NCBI RefSeq assembly: GCF_024746815.1
Contig: NZ_CP080525.1
Coordinates: 1,736,001 to 1,800,000 of the forward strand
Direction: 5' to 3'
Origin: Mesorhizobium sp. AR07
Lineage (GTDB): Bacteria > Pseudomonadota > Alphaproteobacteria > Rhizobiales > Rhizobiaceae
DNA: 64,000 bases
The translations under genes and the position numbers were made by a program. This document shows positions 27,196-35,918 of this stretch, piece by piece. Positions within the stretch are counted from its first letter, which is position 1. The number at the start of each line of letters is the position of its first letter. The notes below the pieces were generated by a model. The model was not told where the DNA came from. It ran no database searches and saw only the letters and a program-made list of their open reading frames with translations.

Positions 27196-30100
27196 ATGGC
27201 AATGCGCGCGGCTCGTGGTCTGTCGATCCTGATTCTTCTCATTTTCGCCTGGGCCAATGTCTTGACCTGGAGTGGTGTCGCGCAAGCAGCCGAAGCCCGG
27301 CGAATCGCGACGTCAGACAATTCCGACTATTTCGGCTTTGACCTCAGGTCCGACCAGAATGTCACGCTCGATCAGTGCAAGACGACATGTCTTGGCGATC
27401 CGGCCTGCCGCGCCTTCACCTACAACACCAAGGCCAAATGGTGTTTCCTCAAATCCGACTACAACCAGTTGAAGCCGTTCAACGGCGCCGTCGCCGGCAA
27501 GGTCGTCAAACTCGACGGCGATCCCGATATCGGCGCGCCGCCGGAACTCGCCTTCTTCCCCAACTGGATGGCCGACCAGGCCCAGCAATACCGCAACAAG
27601 CTGCTCGGCCCAGGGTATGACAAGCCGAAGGACGGTATGGCTGCGCTGACCAACGCTGCCGAGCAGGCAGTGCTCACCGGCGATCATCGTTCCGCAATGC
27701 TGAAATACGAAGCAGCGGTCTCGATCATGCCTGATGATGGTCAGCTTTGGCTCAACCTGGCGCGTGAAACGCTGGCCGTGCAGCCCGCCGCCAACACCTC
27801 CGAAGCCTCCACTTTGCCGGCAAACGGCACATCGGCGGCCTTCAACGCCTACAAGCTGCTGCGCACCACCAAGACGCGCGCCGAAGTGCTGGCGCAGCTC
27901 GGCAATGGCCTCGACAAGCGCGATCTCTACCGACCGGCCCTGCAGGCCTATGAAGCCAGCCTTGCGCTGGTACCTTCGCCGGCGGTCCAGGCCGACTATG
28001 CCGATCTCAAGGCGCGCAAGGGTTTCCGCGTCATCGACCACACCGTCGATGCCGACACCAGCGCACCGCGCATCTGCGCGCAATTCTCCGAGGATCTGGT
28101 CAAGACCGGCGTCGACTACGCGCAGTTCGTCACCGTCGACAACGCGCCGCCCAAGGGCGTCGAGGCCAAGGACAAGCAGATCTGCATCGAAGGGCTGGAG
28201 CATGGCCAGCACTACGACGTCACCTTCCGCGCCGGTCTGCCGGCCGCCATCGGCGAGGTGACCGCCGCCCCCGTGGTGCTGTCGATCTATGTGCAGGACC
28301 GGGCACCCTCGGCCCGCTTCACCGGCGACAGCTTCGTGCTGCCGGCCGGCGCGCGCCGCGGCATTCCCGTCGTCACCGTCAACATGAACGCCGCCGAAAT
28401 GAAGCTCTACCGCATCGGCGACCGCTCGTTGGCTCAGCTTCTGTCCGGCTACCAGTTCCTGCACCAGCTGGACGGCTATGATATCTCCAACATTTCCGAG
28501 CAGATGGGCGAGCCCGTCTGGCAAGGCCAGCTCGACATCGCCAATGATCTGAACAAGGAGGTGACCACCTCCTTCCCCGTCGACGAGGCGCTGCCGCAGC
28601 GCAAGCCCGGCGTCTATGTGCTGACCGCCCAGGCCGTCAATGGCAAGAGCGACAGCTACAACTCGATGGCCACGCAATGGTTCGTCGTCTCCGACATCGG
28701 TCTGTCGACCTATACCGGCCAGGACGGGCTCAATGTCTTTGCCCGCTCGCTGGGCAGCGCCAAGCCTATCACAGGCGCCGAACTGACGCTTGTTGCCCGG
28801 AACAACGAGGTTCTCGGCACCGCGACCACGGATGCGGACGGCCACGCCGTCTTCAACCCCGGACTGACGCGTGGCGACGGCGGCATGGTGCCGGCGGTGC
28901 TGATGGCCAAGCAGGGCGACAATGATTTCGTCTTCCTCGACATGGGCCGGGCCGGCTTCGACCTGTCCGACCGCGGCGTCACCGGACGCCCGGCGCCCGG
29001 CGCGCTCGACGTCTATGCCTGGACCGAGCGTGGCATCTACCGCGCCGGCGAGGATGTCCATGTCGCGGCCCTTGCCCGCGATGGCGCCGCCAAGGCGGTC
29101 GAGAACCTGCCGCTGACCTTCATCTTCTCGCGCCCCGACGGCGTCGAGGACCGTCGCATCGTCAGTGACGGCGCGTCGGCCGGCGGCCATGCCGTCGACC
29201 TGCCGCTCGAGCCGAACGCCATGCGCGGCACCTGGTCGGTGTCGATCCATACCGATCCCAAGCAGCCGGCGGTGGCCAGCCAGATGTTCCTGGTCGAGGA
29301 TTTCGTGCCGGATCGCATCGAATTCGACATGAAGTCCGACAAGCAGGAGATCGCGCGGGGCGAAACCGCCAACATCAACATTGACGGTCGCTTCCTCTAT
29401 GGCGCGCCGGCAGCGGGGCTGGCGCTGGAAGGCGAGTTGACGCTGTCGACGTCCCGCGATTGGGACCGCTTCCAGGGCTTTTCCTTCGGCCTCGCCGACG
29501 AGCAGTCGGCGCAACCCACGGTCACGCCCCTCACCGATCTGCCGGTGGTTGGCGACGACGGCAAGGTCACCTTCCCGATCACCGTCGAACAGCTGCCGTC
29601 GACCACCAAGCTGGTCGACGCCAAGGTGACGGTACGCATGCGCGAAACCGGTGGCCGCGCCATCGAGCGCTCGCTCAACATCGGCATCCGCCCGCAAGGC
29701 CATATGATCGGCATCCGTCCGGATTTCGCCGACAATGAAGTGCCGCAGGGCGGCACGGCGAAGTTCAGCCTGATCGCCGTCGATCCCGACGGCAAGCGCG
29801 AAGCGCTGAAAGGCGCGCAGTGGACGCTGGTCAAGGTCGAACGCAATTACCAGTGGTACCGCTCCAACAATTCATGGAACTACGAGCCGGTCACCTTCAC
29901 CAAGTCGATCGCCAACGGCCAGGTCGATCTGAGCGCCGATGGCGACGCAACGGTCTCCGTGCCGGTCGATTGGGGCCAGTACCGGCTCGAGGTCGAGACA
30001 TCGGATCCCGAAGGCCCGGCAACCAGCTACGAGTTCGACGCCGGCTGGTACGTTTCCTCGATCACCACTGAAACACCTGACGGCCTCGAGATCGCCCTCG

Positions 30101-32694
30101 ACAAGGATACCTATGCCGCCGGCGAAGTGGCCAAGCTCAAGGTCTCGCCGCATTTTGCCGGCGAACTTCTGATCAACATCGGCTCCGACAAGCTGTTGAA
30201 GACCGTCACCGCAACGGTGCCGGCCGGCGGCAGCACCGTCGATATCCCGGTAGGCAATGACTGGGGCGCCGGCGCCTACGTCACCGCAACCCTGTTCCGG
30301 CCGGGTGATGCGCAGGAGACGCGCATGCCGGCCCGCGCCATCGGCGTGAAATGGCTGAAGGTCGATCCGGGCTCGAAGAAGCTCGCCATCACCCTGACGC
30401 CGCCGGACAAGACCATGCCGCGCCAGCAGCTGTCGATCCCGATCGCGGTGGCCGGCATGCAGCCGGGCAGCAACGCCTATGTGATGGTCGCCGCCGTCGA
30501 TGTCGGCATCCTCAACCTGACCAACTACAAGGCGCCGGATCCGGAGAACTGGTTCTTCGGCCAGCGCATGCTGGGCATGGAAATCCGCGACCTCTACGGC
30601 CGCCTGATCGACGGCTCGCTGGGCAACACCGGCAAGCTCAGGACCGGCGGCGATGGCGCCAACATGCAGACGCAAGGCAGCCCACCGACCGAAAAGCTGG
30701 TCGCCTTCTTCTCCGGTCCGGTCCAGCTCGATGCTGACGGCAAGGCGCGGATCGACTTCGACATTCCGCAGTTCAACGGCACCGTGCGCGTCATGGCTGT
30801 CGCCTGGACCAAGGAAGCGGTCGGCCATGCCCAGTCCGACGTCATCGTGCGCGATCCGGTGGTGATCACCGCCGGCCTGCCGCGCTTCCTGGCGCCTGGC
30901 GACGCCGCCGTCATGCGCCTCGATGTCGCCGACACCGATGGCCCGGCCGGCGACTATGCGCTGTCGATCGAAACGACGGGCGACCTGTCGACCGGCGACA
31001 AGCCCCTGCCCCAGAAGCTGACGCTCGCCCAGGGCAAGCGCCAGACCCTGACCGTGCCGCTGATCGCACAGACGGCGGGCAACGCCTCGCTCACCATCAA
31101 GCTCGCCCATGCCGATGGCACCAAGGTCGAGCAGACGCTCTATGTGCCGGTGCGCCCGGCGCAGTTGCCGGTCACCACCCGCCTGGTGGTCGACCTCAAG
31201 GGCAATGGCGGCGCGCTGCGCGTCGACAAGGAACTCTTGGCGGCAAGCCTGCTCGACGGCGCCTCCGTCAGCGTCGGCGTTTCGCAGGCGGCAGCCTTCG
31301 ACGTGCCCTCGCTCTTGATGACGCTCGACCGCTACCCCTATGGTTGCGCCGAGCAGACCACCAGCCGCGCCATGCCGCTTCTCTACGTCAATGAAATGGC
31401 GTCAGGCATCGGCATGGCCAGCGACCCCGACATCCATGGCCGCATCCAGGACGCCATCTACAAGGTTCTGAGCTATCAGGCCTCTGCCGGCAGCTTCGGC
31501 CTGTGGGGTCCGGGCTCCGGCGACCTCTGGCTCGATGCCTATGTCACCGACTTCCTGACCAGGGCCCGCGAGCAGAAATACGACGTGCCGAGCCTGGCCA
31601 TGAACCAGGCGCTGAGCAACCTGCAGAACTCGCTCGGCTACGACCAGAGCGTACAGGACCGTGGCAGCGAGATCGCCTACGCCCTCTACGTTCTGGCACG
31701 CAACAAGAAGGCCTCGATCGGTGATCTGCGCTACTATGCCGACACCCAGCTCGAAGCCTTCTCAAGCCCGATGGCGGTTGCCCAGCTGGCGGCCAGCCTC
31801 GCGCTCTACGGCGATACGCCGCGCGCGGAATCCACGTTCCAGACCGCCTTGCGATTGGCCAAGTCGACCACCGACTACGACTACTACCGCTCCGACTACG
31901 GCTCGCCCTTGCGTGATGGCGCGGCGATGCTGGCGCTGGCGGCGGAATCGAAGCCAGTGCCGACAGTCGTGCCGGAGTTGATCAAGCTGGTGACCAGGGA
32001 ACGCGCCCAGGCCGACTGGACCAGCACCCAGGACGAATCCTGGATGCTGCTGGCGGCCCGCGCATTGAAGGAAGGCAATGATTCGATCACGCTGACTGTC
32101 AATGGCGCGCCGCATTCGGGCGGTTATTCCAACCAGCTCAACGGCAGTGACCTGGCCGACAGCCCGCTGACCATTGCCAACACCGGCAAGACACCGCTGC
32201 AGGCCGTCGTCACCACCGTGGCGTCGCCGATCCAGCCCTTGCCGGCGGGCGGCAACGGCTTCACCATCGAGCGCACCTACTACAAGCTCGATGGCACCGA
32301 GGCCAATGTGACAGAGGCAACCCAGAACGAACGCTATGTCGTCGTTCTCAAGGTCAACGAGCAGAACACCTGGCCTTCGCGCCTCTTGATCACCGACCTG
32401 TTGCCGGCCGGCTTCGAGATCGACAATCCTGGCCTGGTCTCCAGCGCCCAGTTGACGAACTTCTCCTGGCTCGCGCAGACCGACGCCGCCCATCTCGAAT
32501 TCCGCGACGACCGTTTCGTCGCGGCGTTCAACCCGAGCGACGGCGACCACGACCACAATCTGACGCTCGCCTATGTCGTGCGCGCCGTGACGCCGGGCAC
32601 CTACGCCCACCCGGCGGCAACGGTGGAGGACATGTACCGGCCGCAATATTCGGCCCGTACTGCTACCGGCATGATGGAGATCAAGGCGCCGTAA
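27196..32694 (+). CDS. Bacterial alpha-2-macroglobulin with N-terminal PAN/Apple domain
   Basis: A 1832-residue exported protein. ATG 27196 has GGAGG 5 nt upstream and gives a signal peptide ending near GVAQA (about residue 33). Upstream in-frame starts lack support. Residues about 38-105 form a PAN/Apple-like module (DQCKTTCLGDPACRAFTYN, KWCFLKSD). MG domains follow, and the thioester motif GCAEQ is at about Cys1384, inside an alpha-alpha toroid. Known role: periplasmic trap that covalently captures attacking proteases. It shows no lipobox, unlike E. coli YfhM, so membrane attachment is unclear. It is followed by pbpC, the partnership seen in enterobacteria. Confidence 0.92.
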   Translation: MAMRAARGLSILILLIFAWANVLTWSGVAQAAEARRIATSDNSDYFGFDLRSDQNVTLDQCKTTCLGDPACRAFTYNTKAKWCFLKSDYNQLKPFNGAVAGKVVKLDGDPDIGAPPELAFFPNWMADQAQQYRNKLLGPGYDKPKDGMAALTNAAEQAVLTGDHRSAMLKYEAAVSIMPDDGQLWLNLARETLAVQPAANTSEASTLPANGTSAAFNAYKLLRTTKTRAEVLAQLGNGLDKRDLYRPALQAYEASLALVPSPAVQADYADLKARKGFRVIDHTVDADTSAPRICAQFSEDLVKTGVDYAQFVTVDNAPPKGVEAKDKQICIEGLEHGQHYDVTFRAGLPAAIGEVTAAPVVLSIYVQDRAPSARFTGDSFVLPAGARRGIPVVTVNMNAAEMKLYRIGDRSLAQLLSGYQFLHQLDGYDISNISEQMGEPVWQGQLDIANDLNKEVTTSFPVDEALPQRKPGVYVLTAQAVNGKSDSYNSMATQWFVVSDIGLSTYTGQDGLNVFARSLGSAKPITGAELTLVARNNEVLGTATTDADGHAVFNPGLTRGDGGMVPAVLMAKQGDNDFVFLDMGRAGFDLSDRGVTGRPAPGALDVYAWTERGIYRAGEDVHVAALARDGAAKAVENLPLTFIFSRPDGVEDRRIVSDGASAGGHAVDLPLEPNAMRGTWSVSIHTDPKQPAVASQMFLVEDFVPDRIEFDMKSDKQEIARGETANINIDGRFLYGAPAAGLALEGELTLSTSRDWDRFQGFSFGLADEQSAQPTVTPLTDLPVVGDDGKVTFPITVEQLPSTTKLVDAKVTVRMRETGGRAIERSLNIGIRPQGHMIGIRPDFADNEVPQGGTAKFSLIAVDPDGKREALKGAQWTLVKVERNYQWYRSNNSWNYEPVTFTKSIANGQVDLSADGDATVSVPVDWGQYRLEVETSDPEGPATSYEFDAGWYVSSITTETPDGLEIALDKDTYAAGEVAKLKVSPHFAGELLINIGSDKLLKTVTATVPAGGSTVDIPVGNDWGAGAYVTATLFRPGDAQETRMPARAIGVKWLKVDPGSKKLAITLTPPDKTMPRQQLSIPIAVAGMQPGSNAYVMVAAVDVGILNLTNYKAPDPENWFFGQRMLGMEIRDLYGRLIDGSLGNTGKLRTGGDGANMQTQGSPPTEKLVAFFSGPVQLDADGKARIDFDIPQFNGTVRVMAVAWTKEAVGHAQSDVIVRDPVVITAGLPRFLAPGDAAVMRLDVADTDGPAGDYALSIETTGDLSTGDKPLPQKLTLAQGKRQTLTVPLIAQTAGNASLTIKLAHADGTKVEQTLYVPVRPAQLPVTTRLVVDLKGNGGALRVDKELLAASLLDGASVSVGVSQAAAFDVPSLLMTLDRYPYGCAEQTTSRAMPLLYVNEMASGIGMASDPDIHGRIQDAIYKVLSYQASAGSFGLWGPGSGDLWLDAYVTDFLTRAREQKYDVPSLAMNQALSNLQNSLGYDQSVQDRGSEIAYALYVLARNKKASIGDLRYYADTQLEAFSSPMAVAQLAASLALYGDTPRAESTFQTALRLAKSTTDYDYYRSDYGSPLRDGAAMLALAAESKPVPTVVPELIKLVTRERAQADWTSTQDESWMLLAARALKEGNDSITLTVNGAPHSGGYSNQLNGSDLADSPLTIANTGKTPLQAVVTTVASPIQPLPAGGNGFTIERTYYKLDGTEANVTEATQNERYVVVLKVNEQNTWPSRLLITDLLPAGFEIDNPGLVSSAQLTNFSWLAQTDAAHLEFRDDRFVAAFNPSDGDHDHNLTLAYVVRAVTPGTYAHPAATVEDMYRPQYSARTATGMMEIKAP

Positions 32695-32731
32695 GGCGCC
32701 GATGATGGTGGCGATCATGGACATGGCGACA

Positions 32732-32912
32732 GCGCTGCCCCTCATCCGCCTGCCCGCACCTTCTCCCCGTATAGCGACGGGGAGAAGAGGACTGTCGCGA
32801 TCGTCGGCACCTGTTCTGCTACGTCCAAAATTGGCGAAAGCCTCGGTGCAGGCCCATTTCTCCCCGTCTCTATACGGGGAGAAATGCCCGGCAGGGCAAT
32901 GAGGGGCAGCGC
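32732..32912. repeat. Dispersed palindromic repeat upstream of pbpC
   Basis: The outer ends are exact 14-bp inverted repeats (32732-32745 and 32899-32912, GCGCTGCCCCTCAT and complement). Each half holds its own hairpin built on TTCTCCCCGT (32760-32787 and 32856-32885). The style matches intergenic repeats of Mesorhizobium and relatives. The right end supplies the AT-GAGGGG sequence just before the pbpC start codon. Confidence 0.8.
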
Positions 32913-32913
32913 C

Positions 32914-35004
32914 ATGCTTTCAAGAAAGCTCCTTCGCCGCGCCGCCATCACCGCAGCATCCTGCGCCGGCGCCCTCGCCCTGTCCACAGCCGGCCTCTGG
33001 GAACTCGACCGCGCCTTCCCGCCGCCGTTGCCGGCCGAACTCACGGTCTCGACGGAAGTCCAGGACCGCGACGGCCAGCTGTTGCGCGCCTTCGCCACGC
33101 CGGACGGCTATTGGCGGCTCGAAACCCGCCTCGACCAGGTCGACAAGCAGTTTGTCGACATGCTGGTCACCTATGAGGACAAGCGCTTCTGGGATCATGA
33201 GGGCGTCGACGTGCTGGCGCTGGCCCGCGCCGCCGGCCAGTTCGCCACCAGCGGCCACATCGTTTCCGGCGGCTCGACCCTGTCGATGCAGCTCGCCCGG
33301 CTGATCGAGCCGCGCGAAAGCCGCAGCCTTGGCTCCAAGATCAAGCAGATGCTGCGCGCCATCCAGATCGAGCGCCGGCTGTCCAAGCGCGAAATCCTCG
33401 AACGCTATCTGACGCTGGCGCCCTATGGCGGCAATCTGGAAGGCGTGCGCGCCGCCTCGCTCGCCTATTTCGGCAAGGAACCGAAGCGGCTCACTGTTTC
33501 CGAAGCCGCCCTGCTCGTCGCCTTGCCGCAGCTGCCGGAAAGGCGCAGGCCCGACCGCAACCTGCAGATTGCCCACGCCGCGCGCGACCGGGTGCTGACC
33601 CGGATGGTCTCCTCCGGTCTGCTCGGCGAGCGCGAGGCCGCGCGCGCCGCCCTCGACGATGTGTCGGGTCTGCGCCGCACGCTGCCGGCACTCGCCGCGC
33701 ACGCCGCCTATGCGATGCTGCCCAAGGCTGTTCCCGGCCAGCCCTTGCAGCTGACGATCCGCAAGAGCGTCCAGGAAGGGCTGGAACAGGTAGCCAGGGA
33801 CGCCGCCACCAAGCTCGGGCCGCGTCTGTCCGTCGCCATGGTGCTCGCCGACGCCCGCACCGGCGACATCCTTGGCGAAGTCGGCTCCGCCAATTTCTTC
33901 GACGCCAGCCGCTCCGGCTGGATCGACATGACCAAGATCGTCCGCTCGCCCGGCTCGACGCTGAAGCCGTTCATCTACGGTCTCGCCTTCGAGCAGGGGC
34001 TGGTGGCGCAGGAAACGCTGATCGACGACAGCCCCGTCGATTTCTCCGGCTACCGGCCGAAGAATTTCGACATGGGCTACCAGGGCGACGTCAGCATTCG
34101 CCAGGCGCTGCAGCTGTCGCTCAACGTGCCGGCGATCCGCGTGCTCGACGCGGTCGGGCCAACGCGGCTGATGGCGCGGTTCCGCCAGGCGGGGGTGAAT
34201 CCAATACTGCCGGTCAACGAAGCCCCGGGCCTGGCCATCGGCCTCGGCGGCGTTGGCGTGACATTGCGCGATCTCGTCCAGCTTTACACAGGGCTAGCCA
34301 ATGGCGGCAAGACGCACACGCTGCACGACGGCACCGAGCCGGCCAGCGCCGAGCGCACCACCGCCACCATCCTCGACAATCAGGCCAACTGGCAGATCAT
34401 CGACATCCTGTCGGGCGTCAAGCCGCCCGAGGGCGCCTTGCAGCGCGGCATCGCCTACAAGACCGGCACCTCTTACGGCTACCGTGACGCCTGGTCGGTC
34501 GGCTTCGACGGCCGCTACGTGCTGGGCGTCTGGGTCGGCCGCCCCGACGCCGGCGCGGTGCCCGGCCTGTCAGGTTATGTCTCGGCCGCTCCCATTCTGT
34601 TCGAGGGCTTTGTCCGATCCGGCCTGGCCACAGTGCCCTTGCCGGGCAAGCCGCCCGGCGTCCTCAGCCCCAAACGCGAGGACCTGCCGATGACGCTCGC
34701 CCGCTTTGGGACCGGTTCGGACGGGCTGGTGCAGGCGACGCCGACCGAACCCGCGCCAACCATCATCTTTCCACCGGACGGCGCCCGCGTCGATCTTGGC
34801 ACCAACTCAGCCGATGCCTCGCCACTGGTGCTGAAGCTGCAAGGCGGCCGTGCGCCGTTCCGCTGGCTGGCCAACGGCAAGCCGCTCACCGGCATCGATC
34901 GCCGCCGTACCGCGACGTGGCAACCGGACGGTACCGGCTACTCGACGCTGACCGTGATCGACGCCGCTGGACGTGCGGCCAGCGTGAAAGTGTTTGTCGA
35001 GTGA
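32914..35004 (+). CDS. pbpC: Penicillin-binding protein 1C (bifunctional transglycosylase/transpeptidase)
   Basis: 696 residues from ATG 32914. In order: a membrane anchor (about 5-28), the glycosyltransferase domain with EDKRFWDHEG (about 88) and GGSTLSMQLARL, and the transpeptidase domain with active-site STLK (about Ser348), SLN and KTGTSYG. A C-terminal BiPBP_C-type beta domain (about 600-696) closes the protein. The enzyme polymerises and cross-links peptidoglycan on the periplasmic face. In-frame ATGs at 32884 and 32899 fall inside a repeat element; 32914 has GAGGGG about 8 nt upstream. The gene follows the alpha-2-macroglobulin gene, with which PBP1C is thought to act in repair after wall breach. 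Confidence 0.93.
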   Translation: MLSRKLLRRAAITAASCAGALALSTAGLWELDRAFPPPLPAELTVSTEVQDRDGQLLRAFATPDGYWRLETRLDQVDKQFVDMLVTYEDKRFWDHEGVDVLALARAAGQFATSGHIVSGGSTLSMQLARLIEPRESRSLGSKIKQMLRAIQIERRLSKREILERYLTLAPYGGNLEGVRAASLAYFGKEPKRLTVSEAALLVALPQLPERRRPDRNLQIAHAARDRVLTRMVSSGLLGEREAARAALDDVSGLRRTLPALAAHAAYAMLPKAVPGQPLQLTIRKSVQEGLEQVARDAATKLGPRLSVAMVLADARTGDILGEVGSANFFDASRSGWIDMTKIVRSPGSTLKPFIYGLAFEQGLVAQETLIDDSPVDFSGYRPKNFDMGYQGDVSIRQALQLSLNVPAIRVLDAVGPTRLMARFRQAGVNPILPVNEAPGLAIGLGGVGVTLRDLVQLYTGLANGGKTHTLHDGTEPASAERTTATILDNQANWQIIDILSGVKPPEGALQRGIAYKTGTSYGYRDAWSVGFDGRYVLGVWVGRPDAGAVPGLSGYVSAAPILFEGFVRSGLATVPLPGKPPGVLSPKREDLPMTLARFGTGSDGLVQATPTEPAPTIIFPPDGARVDLGTNSADASPLVLKLQGGRAPFRWLANGKPLTGIDRRRTATWQPDGTGYSTLTVIDAAGRAASVKVFVE

Positions 35005-35013
35005 AAGCGTTCC

Positions 35014-35745
35014 TTGAATAGAACGCGCCAGGCGATTCAGCGCATTGGCTTTTGCGCACTTGTGGTCGCGGCTCTCGCTCTGCCGGCACATGCCGACGCG
35101 CTGCCCGCCGGCTTTGTCCGGCTCGCCGATGTCGACCCCTCGATCCGCCAGGACATCCGCTACGCCGGATCGGACAATTTCCTCCATCGCAAAGCCAATG
35201 GCTATGACGCACCGGTCTGCATCCTCACCGAGCAGGCGGCCAGGGCACTCGGTCGTGTCCAGAAGGCAATCGCCGCCAAAGGCCTGGCGCTGGTCGTGTT
35301 CGATTGCTACCGCCCTGCCCGTGCCGTCGCCGACATGGGCGAATGGACGCGAGAGGGCGGACCACCCGATCCGCAATGGTATCCGTGGATCAAGCGCGGC
35401 GACCTCATCGCCAAGGGCTATGTCGGTCAACTGTCCAGCCATTCTCGCGGCTCGACGGTCGATGTCGCCATCGCGCGAACCGACAGGACATCCGCGCCGA
35501 AACTGGCCTGCGGTGCCGTAGATGCCGGCACGCTCGATTTCGGCACCGGCTTCGACTGCTTCGACCCGATGAGCGAAACTGTCCACCACCCGCTCAGCAA
35601 CGAAGCGGCGGCAAACCGCGAAATGCTTGTCGATGCCATGCGCGCGGGCGGCTTCAAGAACTATGCCCGCGAATGGTGGCACTTCACGCTGGAACACGAG
35701 CCCTTCGCCAAGCAGCGTTTCGACTTTCCCGTCGCCGCCGAGTGA
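35014..35745 (+). CDS. VanX-family D-alanyl-D-alanine dipeptidase, exported
   Basis: A 243-residue zinc peptidase. Residues 1-27 are a signal peptide with basic start and ...ALPAHA cut site; the frame opens with TTG at 35014, the only start that keeps the whole signal. Zinc ligands and the catalytic base match VanX: SSHSRGSTVD (His143, Asp150) and EWWHF (Glu220, His223). It hydrolyses D-Ala-D-Ala. In resistance operons this prevents vancomycin binding; chromosomal copies in Gram-negatives are more likely for wall recycling. The start lies 9 bp after the pbpC stop, so the two are probably co-transcribed. Confidence 0.88.
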   Translation: MNRTRQAIQRIGFCALVVAALALPAHADALPAGFVRLADVDPSIRQDIRYAGSDNFLHRKANGYDAPVCILTEQAARALGRVQKAIAAKGLALVVFDCYRPARAVADMGEWTREGGPPDPQWYPWIKRGDLIAKGYVGQLSSHSRGSTVDVAIARTDRTSAPKLACGAVDAGTLDFGTGFDCFDPMSETVHHPLSNEAAANREMLVDAMRAGGFKNYAREWWHFTLEHEPFAKQRFDFPVAAE

Positions 35746-35804
35746 GGCCGAGACAGCCGCCAGCCGGCGATTTGCTGTATGGCGAACCCAGCACACCAGC
35801 AAGT

Positions 35805-35822
35805 TGTTGTATAATTACAACA
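35805..35822. promoter_or_regulatory. Palindrome in the autotransporter promoter region
   Basis: TGTTGTA-TAAT-TACAACA has two exact 7-bp arms around an AT centre, in an AT-rich stretch (35800-35880) unlike the surrounding GC-rich DNA. It lies about 100 bp upstream of the autotransporter start and could be an operator for a dimeric regulator. No regulator is assigned. Confidence 0.5.
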
Positions 35823-35918
35823 TAAATTATCAGTCGCTAATAATTATCCCGAGATCGAGCAGACTCAATTTGCAATTTTCTTCCGCAGGGATACCCATGG
35901 CCGCGGGAGGGGCTTCCT

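Noticed and set aside
27313..29703. Open frame of about 796 codons antisense to the alpha-2-macroglobulin gene
   Set aside because: A GC-skew shadow with Ala/Arg/Gly/Val-rich low-complexity translation. The plus-strand gene has signal peptide, PAN domain and thioester motif.
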